Part shown: positions 34,696-41,420 of the stretch, piece by piece | Layout: the number at the start of each line of letters is the position of its first letter | Numbering within the stretch: position 1 is the first letter of the stretch | NCBI RefSeq assembly: GCF_025244765.1 | Contig: NZ_CP104209.1 | Coordinates: forward strand, 930,001-994,000 | Reading direction: 5' to 3' | DNA length: 64,000 bases | From: Empedobacter stercoris | Lineage (GTDB): Bacteria; Bacteroidota; Bacteroidia; Flavobacteriales; Weeksellaceae | The notes under the pieces: generated by a model | Told to the model about the DNA's origin: nothing | What the model saw: the letters and a program-made list of their open reading frames with translations, nothing else | Databases searched by the model: none | Program-made: the position numbers and the translations under genes

Positions 34696-35475
34696 TTAAT
34701 AATTATAAAAATGAGTTCGATATTGTATCGGGCTCATTTTATTTAAGTTCGATTTTATCCTCTCGTTATTGTAATAGTAAATGTATTGTTTTATTTCTTT
34801 TTTCAACTCATCAATAGAATTAAATTTTTGTAAATAAAATAGTTCCGATTTCAGTATTCCAAAGAAATTTTCGATAATAGCATTATCCAAACAATTTCCT
34901 TTTCTACTCATACTTTGTACGATTCCTTTTTTATTTAATAAAGCTTGATATTGTTTCATCTGATATTGCCATCCTTGATCGGAATGTAATATCAAATCTT
35001 TAGTGTCTTTCGTTATTTTAAATGCCTTTTTAAGCATTTGAGTTACTTGATTAAAAACAGGTCGTTCGCTTAACTCATAGCTGATAATTTCTTGATTGTA
35101 CAGATCCATTATTGGTGATAAATATAGTTTTTTATCTTTTACTTTAAACTCGGTAACATCTGTTACCCATTTTTGGTTGGGTTTATCAGCCTTAAATGCT
35201 CTTTGCAAGATGTTTGGTGCAATCTTTCCTTGTTCTCCTTTGTAAGATTTGTATTTTTTTCTTCGAATCAAACTCTTTAATCCTAAGCTATTCATCAGTT
35301 TAAGAACAGTTTTATGATTGATGATAGTTCCTGATTTTCTTAATTCATCGGTAATTCGTCGATAGCCATATCGCCCTTTATGCTGATGATAAATGGATTT
35401 TATCTTAAGTTTTAATTCCTCGTATTTATCTGTTTTACTACGTGAAATATGATAGTAAAAGCTGCTTCTAGCCAT
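34696..35475 (-). CDS. IS150-type transposase OrfB (DDE integrase core)
   Basis: 259 residues with the DDE catalytic triad: WVTDVTEF (first Asp), LHSDQGWQY (second Asp) and NAIIENFFG (Glu). The frame stays open upstream of this ATG back into the 3' end of orfA (KETWTQAINELRPEF, then LDCTHMARSSFYYH), so the true product is probably an OrfAB fusion made by -1 frameshifting. OrfB alone from this start lacks that linker. Confidence 0.9.
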   Translation of the reverse strand: MARSSFYYHISRSKTDKYEELKLKIKSIYHQHKGRYGYRRITDELRKSGTIINHKTVLKLMNSLGLKSLIRRKKYKSYKGEQGKIAPNILQRAFKADKPNQKWVTDVTEFKVKDKKLYLSPIMDLYNQEIISYELSERPVFNQVTQMLKKAFKITKDTKDLILHSDQGWQYQMKQYQALLNKKGIVQSMSRKGNCLDNAIIENFFGILKSELFYLQKFNSIDELKKEIKQYIYYYNNERIKSNLNKMSPIQYRTHFYNY

Positions 35476-35525
35476 ATGTGTACAATCTAAAAGTAAATTT
35501 AGATGAAATTCTGGCCTTAATTCAT

Positions 35526-36062
35526 TTATGGCTTGCGTCCAAGTTTCTTTTGTTTTTCTTCCTCGGCTTGAATTAAGGCATTGAACTTTTTTAAGAGTGC
35601 AACTTCACAACGTAAACGTTCAATCTCTAACAATAGTTCTTCTTCTCTTGTTAACGGTTGTTTCGATTTTTTAGGTCTACCCTTAGATGTGCTCATAGTC
35701 TTGGGACGGCCTTTTGGTTTGGGTTTTAATCCGTCTATTCCAAAGGTAGCAAAATCTTTTTGCCATTTTATAATAACCGATTCACTTGGAATATTAAATT
35801 TAACTCTGGCTTCTCGTAAACTAAGAAACTGTTTGGTTATAGACTTAATAACTTTCAACTTAAATTCAACGCTATACGTTTGGTTTTTTTTAGGTTCTAT
35901 ACCTGAAATTCCTTGATTATGATAATCAGAAACCCATTTCTTTAATAAAGAAGCATGTATATTTTCTTTTTTACTAATTGAACGTATTGTTCGATGTTTT
36001 TCTAAAACTTCTTTCACACAACGTAACTTAAATGCTACACTATATTTTACTTTTCTTGTCAT
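35526..36062 (-). CDS. IS150-type OrfA (double helix-turn-helix DNA-binding protein)
   Basis: 178 residues from the ATG at 36062. Two helix-turn-helix blocks are visible (RSISKKENIHASLLKKWV and LREARVKFNIPSESVIIKW), followed by a Lys-rich region and a C-terminal coiled-coil-like stretch (LLLEIERLRCEVALLKKFNAL), as in IS150 and IS3 OrfA proteins. OrfA binds the IS ends. Its last codons fall in an A-rich stretch where OrfB reads on in the -1 frame. Confidence 0.88.
   Translation of the reverse strand: MTRKVKYSVAFKLRCVKEVLEKHRTIRSISKKENIHASLLKKWVSDYHNQGISGIEPKKNQTYSVEFKLKVIKSITKQFLSLREARVKFNIPSESVIIKWQKDFATFGIDGLKPKPKGRPKTMSTSKGRPKKSKQPLTREEELLLEIERLRCEVALLKKFNALIQAEEEKQKKLGRKP
35543..35560 (-). 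other. A-rich putative -1 frameshift region between orfA and orfB
   Basis: On the minus strand the coding sequence here is GAAAAACAAAAGAAAC. The orfB frame is open from this region onward and lies -1 to orfA. A perfect X XXY YYZ heptamer in phase is not seen, so the exact slip point is uncertain. Confidence 0.45.
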
Positions 36063-36100
36063 AAAAAATGCCCCCAAAAGTGTCTAACTTTTTGGGGGCA
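36063..36100 (-). terminator. Terminator-like hairpin inside the right end of the IS
   Basis: On the minus strand, TGCCCCCAAAA and TTTTGGGGGCA form an 11-bp stem (36069-36079 with 36090-36100) followed by six T and then directly by the orfA ATG. The GC-rich stem with a T tract has the form of an intrinsic terminator. It would stop transcription entering from the histidine kinase/response regulator operon before it reaches the transposase genes. Confidence 0.7.
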
Positions 36101-36105
36101 GTGTA

Positions 36106-36120
36106 CAATGTTGACGCTTT
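36106..36120. terminator. Right arm of the terminator split by the IS element
   Basis: CAA target duplication plus TGTTGACGCTTT, complementary to 34649-34660. It lies 8 bases beyond the stop of the response regulator gene. Confidence 0.8.
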
Positions 36121-36127
36121 ATTTATC

Positions 36128-36793
36128 TTATATACTTCCCAAATCTTTGAAAAAAGCAACCAACTGATGATTACTTGTCAATTGCAGAGATTCTTTTAGC
36201 GATCCCAATCTTTTTTCTACACTACTTTTACTTGAAGGTTTGATATTTCTATCTACTAAAAAATTAGGTATATCTTTTAACAAAACGCCTTTTGATAGCA
36301 AGGAAACCAACGTAACATCATACGAGGTAATTTCAAATGTGTTTTTTTGTTTGATGCTTCTTTTCATACCTAACTCTAAATGTTTTTCACCCTCAAAAAC
36401 AGCTTGAATGGCTTTCTTTAACTCTTTCGAATCTTCCCTTCCTTTTGCAACAAATCCATCAATATCATACTCTTTAAAAAGATTATCAACCATATCAGCT
36501 TTTTTCTCTACCGAAAAAACAATAATTTTTAAATGAGGTTGAATAGCTTTTACAGCTTCAATCAAATCCTTTCCTCCTTTCAAAGTTTGTTCGCGATGAT
36601 CTTCTTCAAATGATAAATCAGAAATCAATAAATCATAAGGTTGCTCATTATGCAAAGCTTTCTTAATTTTCAGAAAAGCATCATCACAATAAAAAGCATA
36701 ATCCGGATTATCTACATTCAAATCCTTCAAAACTTTTTGAATCGAAATATTAAAACTTTCAAAATCTTCTGCAATCAATACTTTTTTAAACAT
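36128..36793 (-). CDS. Response regulator with receiver and LuxR-like output region
   Basis: 221 residues. The receiver domain shows the acidic pocket (LIAEDFES), phosphoacceptor Asp59 in DLLISDLSFEED, and the conserved Ser/Lys region (VFSVEKKAD ... GFVAKG). The C-terminal ~65 residues (LVSLLSKGVLLKDIPNFL ... SSVEKRLGSLKE) fit a LuxR/NarL-type helix-turn-helix. The gene follows the histidine kinase gene with a 20-base gap, so they are partners. Confidence 0.87.
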   Translation of the reverse strand: MFKKVLIAEDFESFNISIQKVLKDLNVDNPDYAFYCDDAFLKIKKALHNEQPYDLLISDLSFEEDHREQTLKGGKDLIEAVKAIQPHLKIIVFSVEKKADMVDNLFKEYDIDGFVAKGREDSKELKKAIQAVFEGEKHLELGMKRSIKQKNTFEITSYDVTLVSLLSKGVLLKDIPNFLVDRNIKPSSKSSVEKRLGSLKESLQLTSNHQLVAFFKDLGSI

Positions 36794-36813
36794 ATTTTTT
36801 AAAAATTAGGTTG

Positions 36814-38487
36814 TTAAATAGGAAACTTGATAATGATTTTCAAACCATTTTCTGTGTCAAAAATAACATCTCCTTTTAAACTAGAAATACGTGAAACCGT
36901 ATTTTGTAAACCATTTTTAGGATTTAACTCCGAAATTCCAATTCCGTTATCCGAATAATTCATATAAAATTGTTGATTTTCTTGTTTGAAATTCAAGACA
37001 ACTCGCGAAGCTTGACTATGTTTTTTCATATTCGTCAATAACTCTTGTATGACCAAAAAAATCTCTGCTTTAGCTTGGTGAGAAATAATTGACCAAAGCT
37101 CATTTTCGTTTCCGATCAAATATATTTTAGCCTTATCCGAATCAAAAGAACCTATTAATTGTGATAATTTAGCTGCAAAATTTTCATGTTGCGCTTCATC
37201 CTTTTTATCATACGAAATATCCCGTGATATTTCATAAACTTCTTCTAATTTATCTAAAATTTCATCTCGATTAAATTCCGATTTATTTTCTATATCAGAC
37301 ATCACATGGTAAATTCCGTTTGCCACCTTGTCATGTACTTTTTTTGAATATTTTAACTCTGTTTTCTTTACCTCTAAAACTTTTTCTTGTTCTAATTTTT
37401 GTTTTCTTCTTTTGTGCCAAAAATATGCGAAACACAAAAGCAACAACAACAAAATAACAACAATATATAAGCTTAAAATTTTATTCTTTTTCTTTTCGTT
37501 TTCGGCTTCAGCTTCTAAAAAATTTGCTTTATTTTTTTCTGAATCAAAACGAATCAATGCAAATTGATTCTTCGCTTTATTCCGTTCTAATTGAATGCTA
37601 TCATTGAGTTTTTGATAGGCTTCAAAATATTTTTTAGAATTCGTTGGATTCTCAAGTAAAATCAATTGCTGATAAACTTCTAATTGATCCTCTACGCTCT
37701 TATTCTCAAATACAATTGTTTTTCTCTTATAAGCAAAATCCAATGCTTTTTTAACATCTTTATTGGAGAAATAATCTGTCAAATGTGCATAACTAGCATT
37801 TTGTCCCCACAAATCATTTTCTTTTATTCGAATATCTAATGCTTTGTTTAGCTCATTTTCTACAACCCGGTTTTTATTTTGCAACCATTTTGTGTACGCT
37901 AAATTATCTAAAACACGTGCATATTCTTTTGGGCTATCATGAATCTGTTTCTCATCCAACAAATCTTTATAAATCTTTATAGCTTCATCAAATTGATTAT
38001 TGTAACGATAACTATTGGCAATATTATTTTGATTGACAATAAAAACGTTCTCATCTTTTGTGAAATCTATTGAATTTTGGAAATAATTTATCGCTTCTTT
38101 ATAGTTTTTTAATTCATGTGTACTTTGCCCTAAACTATTATAAGCACTCGATAAAGTTTCAGCCTCCTCTTTGATTTGAGGATTTAATAATTTGATAGCT
38201 TCTATATTTAATTCCTGACTTCCAAACCAATCTCCCTTTTTATAACTTATATACCCCAAATTAATCAAACATTTTGAAGCCTGATGTTTATTGTTCTGTT
38301 TTATAAATTCTGAATAAGCCTTATTGAAATAAACATACGCGCTATCATTCTCTTCTTTTTCGTAAAACTCCCGAGCCTTATCATACGCTTTATTCTGCGA
38401 AACTTCATTTTGTTCATCAAATTTATTATCAGAAGATTGACATGAAAAAATAAGTAGTAAAAAAATAAAAAATAAACCTTTTCTCAA
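36814..38487 (-). CDS. TPR-containing sensor histidine kinase
   Basis: 557 residues. A lipoprotein-type signal (FFIFLLLIFSCQSS) comes first, then about 300 residues of TPR repeats (KCLINLGYISYKKGDW, LSSAYNSLGQSTHELKNY, NQNNIANSYRYNNQF), a membrane segment (ILSLYIVVILLLLLLCFAYF), a dimerisation helix with KVHDKVANG (phospho-acceptor His) and a HATPase region (EILVIQELLTNMKKHS, YSDNGIGI, GLQNTVSRI). The start is TTG; no ATG is in frame upstream, as a stop lies close by. This TPR-HK layout is common in Bacteroidota. Confidence 0.88.
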   Translation of the reverse strand: MRKGLFFIFLLLIFSCQSSDNKFDEQNEVSQNKAYDKAREFYEKEENDSAYVYFNKAYSEFIKQNNKHQASKCLINLGYISYKKGDWFGSQELNIEAIKLLNPQIKEEAETLSSAYNSLGQSTHELKNYKEAINYFQNSIDFTKDENVFIVNQNNIANSYRYNNQFDEAIKIYKDLLDEKQIHDSPKEYARVLDNLAYTKWLQNKNRVVENELNKALDIRIKENDLWGQNASYAHLTDYFSNKDVKKALDFAYKRKTIVFENKSVEDQLEVYQQLILLENPTNSKKYFEAYQKLNDSIQLERNKAKNQFALIRFDSEKNKANFLEAEAENEKKKNKILSLYIVVILLLLLLCFAYFWHKRRKQKLEQEKVLEVKKTELKYSKKVHDKVANGIYHVMSDIENKSEFNRDEILDKLEEVYEISRDISYDKKDEAQHENFAAKLSQLIGSFDSDKAKIYLIGNENELWSIISHQAKAEIFLVIQELLTNMKKHSQASRVVLNFKQENQQFYMNYSDNGIGISELNPKNGLQNTVSRISSLKGDVIFDTENGLKIIIKFPI

Positions 38488-38514
38488 ACCATTTCAATTA
38501 CTCAATAAAGCTAA

Positions 38515-38543
38515 AGAAAAAACGGATAGATTTCTCTATCCGT
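38515..38543 (-). terminator. Terminator-like hairpin in the leader of the histidine kinase gene
   Basis: On the minus strand, ACGGATAGA and TCTATCCGT form a 9-bp stem with a 4-base loop, followed by TTTTTT and 28 bases later the TTG start. No minus-strand gene precedes it within 130 bases, so it may be a 5' leader attenuator or the end of a small RNA. Confidence 0.55.
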
Positions 38544-38639
38544 ATTATGTTTATTTTTGAATCATTGGATATATTAACATGAGCTGGGCTGTAGATTAAT
38601 CATAAAACCTTAATTTTTCATTACATAAAAGATAAAAAA

Positions 38640-38669
38640 TTGAATATTTCGAGGACTTCCTTACCTTTG
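38640..38669 (+). promoter_or_regulatory. Promoter of rlmD (TTG-N19-TAnnTTTG), giving a leaderless mRNA
   Basis: TTG at 38640-38642, a 19-base spacer, then TACCTTTG at 38662-38669. The start ATG is 4 bases after the box, so transcription should begin at or within a few bases of the start codon. Confidence 0.75.
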
Positions 38670-38673
38670 CAAA

Positions 38674-40092
38674 ATGTCAAGAAAAGCAAAGCAAAAAATC
38701 ATATTAAATAATATAGAAGTTTTACGTGCTGGTGCAAAAGGTGTATCGGTTGGTAAAACAGAGGAAGGTAAAACTGTTCTGATAAAAGGTGCAATTCCTG
38801 GAGATGTTGTAGATGTACACGTTTTGAAGAAAAAAAGCAGCTATTTAGAAGGACAAGCAATCGAAATTCATACAAAATCTCCTTATCGTATTCAACCAGA
38901 ATGCGAGCATTTCGGTGTTTGTGGTGGATGTAAATGGCAAGATATGAGCTATGATGCCCAACTTAAATTTAAACACGACGAAGTGGTTAACAATTTAGTT
39001 CGTATTGGAGGTTTCAAAGATTTAGAAGCAGAAATTGTTCCGATTTTAGGATCTAAAGAACACTATTTTTACCGCAATAAATTAGAGTTTACGTTTTCTA
39101 ATGCTCGTTGGTTAACGTTAGAAGAAATTCAATCAGGAAAAGAATTTGACGACCGAGATGTGCTTGGATTCCATATTCCAGGAGCTTGGTCTAAAGTTTT
39201 AGATGTTACGAAATGTCATTTACAACGTGATCCTTCGAATGCGATTCGTGTCGAAGCAAAACGTTTTGCATTAGAACATAACTTAGATTTCTTCGATCTA
39301 AAAAATCAAGAAGGTTTATTGAGAACGCTGATGATCAGAACTTCTCAAAATGGGCAAGTCATGGTTTTAGTTCAATTTTTCCGCGAAGAAAAAGAAAATC
39401 GTGAAGCTTTCTTACAAAACTTAAAAGATAAATTTCCAGAAATTACCTCTTTATTGTATGCGATTAATCCAAAGCAAAACGATTCTGTTTATGATTTAGA
39501 CATCGAAGTTTTTGCTGGTGAGGATCATATTATGGAAAAGATGGAAGATTTAAATTTCAAAATTGGTCCGAAATCTTTTTATCAAACAAATCCAGAACAA
39601 GCATACGAATTATACAAATTAACACGTGATTTTGCTGGTTTAACAGGAAACGAATTAGTGTACGATTTATATACAGGAACAGGAACAATTGCACAATTCG
39701 TTTCGAAAAATGCAAAAAAAGTAGTGGGTGTAGAATCAGTTCAAGAAGCAATTGATGCGGCGAAAGCAGCAGCTAAATTCAATGGTATTGAAAATTGTGA
39801 TTTCTATTGTGGTGATATGAAAGATGTCTTAAATCAAGATTTCATCAACGAACATGGAATTCCAGATGTTTTGATTACTGATCCTCCTCGTGATGGAATG
39901 CATAAAAAAGTGGTTGAAAATATTTTATTCATGAATCCAAAACGTATTGTTTATGTTTCTTGTAACTCTGCAACACAAGCAAGAGATTTAGAATTGATGA
40001 AAGATCAATATAAAATTGTTAAAGTTCAGCCAGTTGATATGTTTCCACAAACACATCATGTAGAAAATATTGTACTTTTAGAACGAATTTAA
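38674..40092 (+). CDS. rlmD: 23S rRNA (uracil-5-)-methyltransferase RlmD
   Basis: 472 residues: a TRAM domain (ILNNIEVLRAGAKGVSVG), the iron-sulfur Cys cluster (CEHFGVCGGC, Cys77, 83, 86 with a fourth in TKCHLQ), the SAM-binding DLYTGTGTIAQF, the TDPPRDG motif and the catalytic YVSCNSAT (Cys). This is the standard RlmD/RumA layout for methylating U1939 of 23S rRNA. Assignment as RlmD rather than RlmC or TrmA is by similarity to Bacteroidota annotation. Confidence 0.9.
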   Translation: MSRKAKQKIILNNIEVLRAGAKGVSVGKTEEGKTVLIKGAIPGDVVDVHVLKKKSSYLEGQAIEIHTKSPYRIQPECEHFGVCGGCKWQDMSYDAQLKFKHDEVVNNLVRIGGFKDLEAEIVPILGSKEHYFYRNKLEFTFSNARWLTLEEIQSGKEFDDRDVLGFHIPGAWSKVLDVTKCHLQRDPSNAIRVEAKRFALEHNLDFFDLKNQEGLLRTLMIRTSQNGQVMVLVQFFREEKENREAFLQNLKDKFPEITSLLYAINPKQNDSVYDLDIEVFAGEDHIMEKMEDLNFKIGPKSFYQTNPEQAYELYKLTRDFAGLTGNELVYDLYTGTGTIAQFVSKNAKKVVGVESVQEAIDAAKAAAKFNGIENCDFYCGDMKDVLNQDFINEHGIPDVLITDPPRDGMHKKVVENILFMNPKRIVYVSCNSATQARDLELMKDQYKIVKVQPVDMFPQTHHVENIVLLERI

Positions 40093-40108
40093 AATTCAAT
40101 TCTTTAAA

Positions 40109-40711
40109 ATGAAAAAGTTTCAATCTATTTTAACCATTTCAATCCTCTCTATTTTAACAAGTTTTGTTATCTATAGTTGCGAAGATGATGATATTTGTAC
40201 AGATGAAGGCGAAGTGCCACGTATGGTTGTAGACATGTATTACAACATTGATAAAACAACAAAATTAGAAGATACAATTTTCTATTGGGCCTATGTTTTA
40301 AAAGATTCTATTCCTACAGGAACAAGCAAAGACACTCTATTAATTGATCAAGGTTCTGTCAATATGAAATCGAGTTTTGCTACGCCAATTCGTCAGAATA
40401 AGCAAAAAGAAATTTATTATACTGTTGCGCAAGGAAAAGATAGAGAAGTTAAAGATCCTATTACGGGGCAAGTTATTGAAACAATTAAAGCAAAACGAGA
40501 TCGTTTGGTTTTAACTTACGATACAATTGGAAATGCTTATACGTCTAAAGCATGCGGTTTTGGATTAACTTTTCAAGGAGTTAATGTAAAATTGGTAACC
40601 AAAAGTGAAAGTAGCGCTGGAAATTGGATTAAAGGAATAGAAACTGTAAATACTGAAATAAAAGATGGTTCGACAACTATTATTAAGCTTTTTGCTGACG
40701 AGCGCAACTAA
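40109..40711 (+). CDS. DUF6452 family exported protein
   Basis: 200 residues with an N-terminal signal (ILTISILSILTSFVIYSC; the Cys suggests a lipoprotein) then CEDDDICTDEGEVPRMVVDMYY, which is characteristic of DUF6452. Function unknown. It is 16 bases after rlmD and overlaps the following DUF6048 gene by 47 bases. This three-gene order (rlmD, DUF6452, DUF6048) is conserved in Flavobacteriia as I recall. Confidence 0.85.
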   Translation: MKKFQSILTISILSILTSFVIYSCEDDDICTDEGEVPRMVVDMYYNIDKTTKLEDTIFYWAYVLKDSIPTGTSKDTLLIDQGSVNMKSSFATPIRQNKQKEIYYTVAQGKDREVKDPITGQVIETIKAKRDRLVLTYDTIGNAYTSKACGFGLTFQGVNVKLVTKSESSAGNWIKGIETVNTEIKDGSTTIIKLFADERN

Positions 40712-41351
40712 TTTTGCTTTTGCGCAAATAAATAAAACTGACTCAAAAAAAGTAACAGTCACGGATTCTATTCCAAAGAAAAAGAACCATGATATTTTTA
40801 TTGGTGTAGATGTTTTTAATCCTATTGTAGCAGCTTTTAGCGATAAAAAAGGTGTTAGCGCTTTTGCTTCATACCAAATTAACAATAAATGGCACGCAGT
40901 TATAGAAGCTGGTTTTGAGAAAAATAATTTCAACGAAATCAATTGGGATGTAGATGTTGATGGAATTTTTGCGAAAGTTGGTGCAAATTGGTTTGTGACA
41001 CAAGATGTCGACAATCAATCGAACGGAATTTACATTGGTGGACGTATTGCTTATTCACATTATTCGCAAACAATTAACAGCTATGCGATTCGTGATCTGC
41101 AATCAAATGAAATTATTGATACCGGAAGTTTGCCTAAAGCAAATGTAAGTAGTTATTGGATAGAAGCTGTTGTTGGTGGACGTGTAGAGATTTTTAAGAA
41201 CTTTTATGGTGAATTATCTTTGCACCCTGCAGCGTATATAGGAGGAAAAAAAGATCAAGGAATTGATCCTTTGGTTATTCCTGGTTACGGGAAATATAGC
41301 GGACCGTTTAATATGCCAGTTTTTTGGGGAATTGCTTATAAGATAAGGTAA
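40665..41351 (+). CDS. DUF6048 family outer-membrane-like protein
   Basis: 228 residues with a signal peptide (LLLSFLLTSATNFAFAQ) and a body of alternating strands (FIGVDVFNPIVAAF, YIGGRIAYSHYS, PVFWGIAYKIR) that ends in an aromatic/charged terminus like a small outer-membrane beta barrel. Recognised as DUF6048; function unknown. The long overlap with the DUF6452 gene in another frame implies coupled translation. Confidence 0.85.
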   Translation: MVRQLLLSFLLTSATNFAFAQINKTDSKKVTVTDSIPKKKNHDIFIGVDVFNPIVAAFSDKKGVSAFASYQINNKWHAVIEAGFEKNNFNEINWDVDVDGIFAKVGANWFVTQDVDNQSNGIYIGGRIAYSHYSQTINSYAIRDLQSNEIIDTGSLPKANVSSYWIEAVVGGRVEIFKNFYGELSLHPAAYIGGKKDQGIDPLVIPGYGKYSGPFNMPVFWGIAYKIR

Positions 41352-41369
41352 ATTACTATTTATATACGA

Positions 41370-41400
41370 AAAAAAGGAACTCTAATTGAGTTCCTTTTTT
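41370..41400. terminator. Bidirectional terminator between the DUF6048 gene and lon
   Basis: AAAAAAGGAACTC and GAGTTCCTTTTTT make a 13-bp stem with a 5-base loop between the convergent stops. Confidence 0.9.
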
Positions 41401-41420
41401 AGTTTTGAGAAGATTTCAGA

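Larger units (their letters stand above)
34662..36105. mobile_element. IS3 family, IS150-type insertion sequence, complete
   Basis: 1444 bp, with imperfect terminal inverted repeats of 25 bases (34662-34686 and 36081-36105; 20 of 25 match by my alignment) starting TAGACTGCACCC / TACACTGCCCCC, close to the known IS150 ends. A 3-base direct repeat CAA flanks it (34659-34661 and 36106-36108). It encodes orfA and orfB with the usual -1 frame relation. Both reading frames are intact and the ends are present, so the element could be functional. Confidence 0.9.

Noticed and set aside
40565-41014. Minus-strand 149-codon frame opposite the DUF6452/DUF6048 genes
   Set aside because: It is antisense to two recognised genes with clear signal peptides and conserved motifs, with no supporting promoter.
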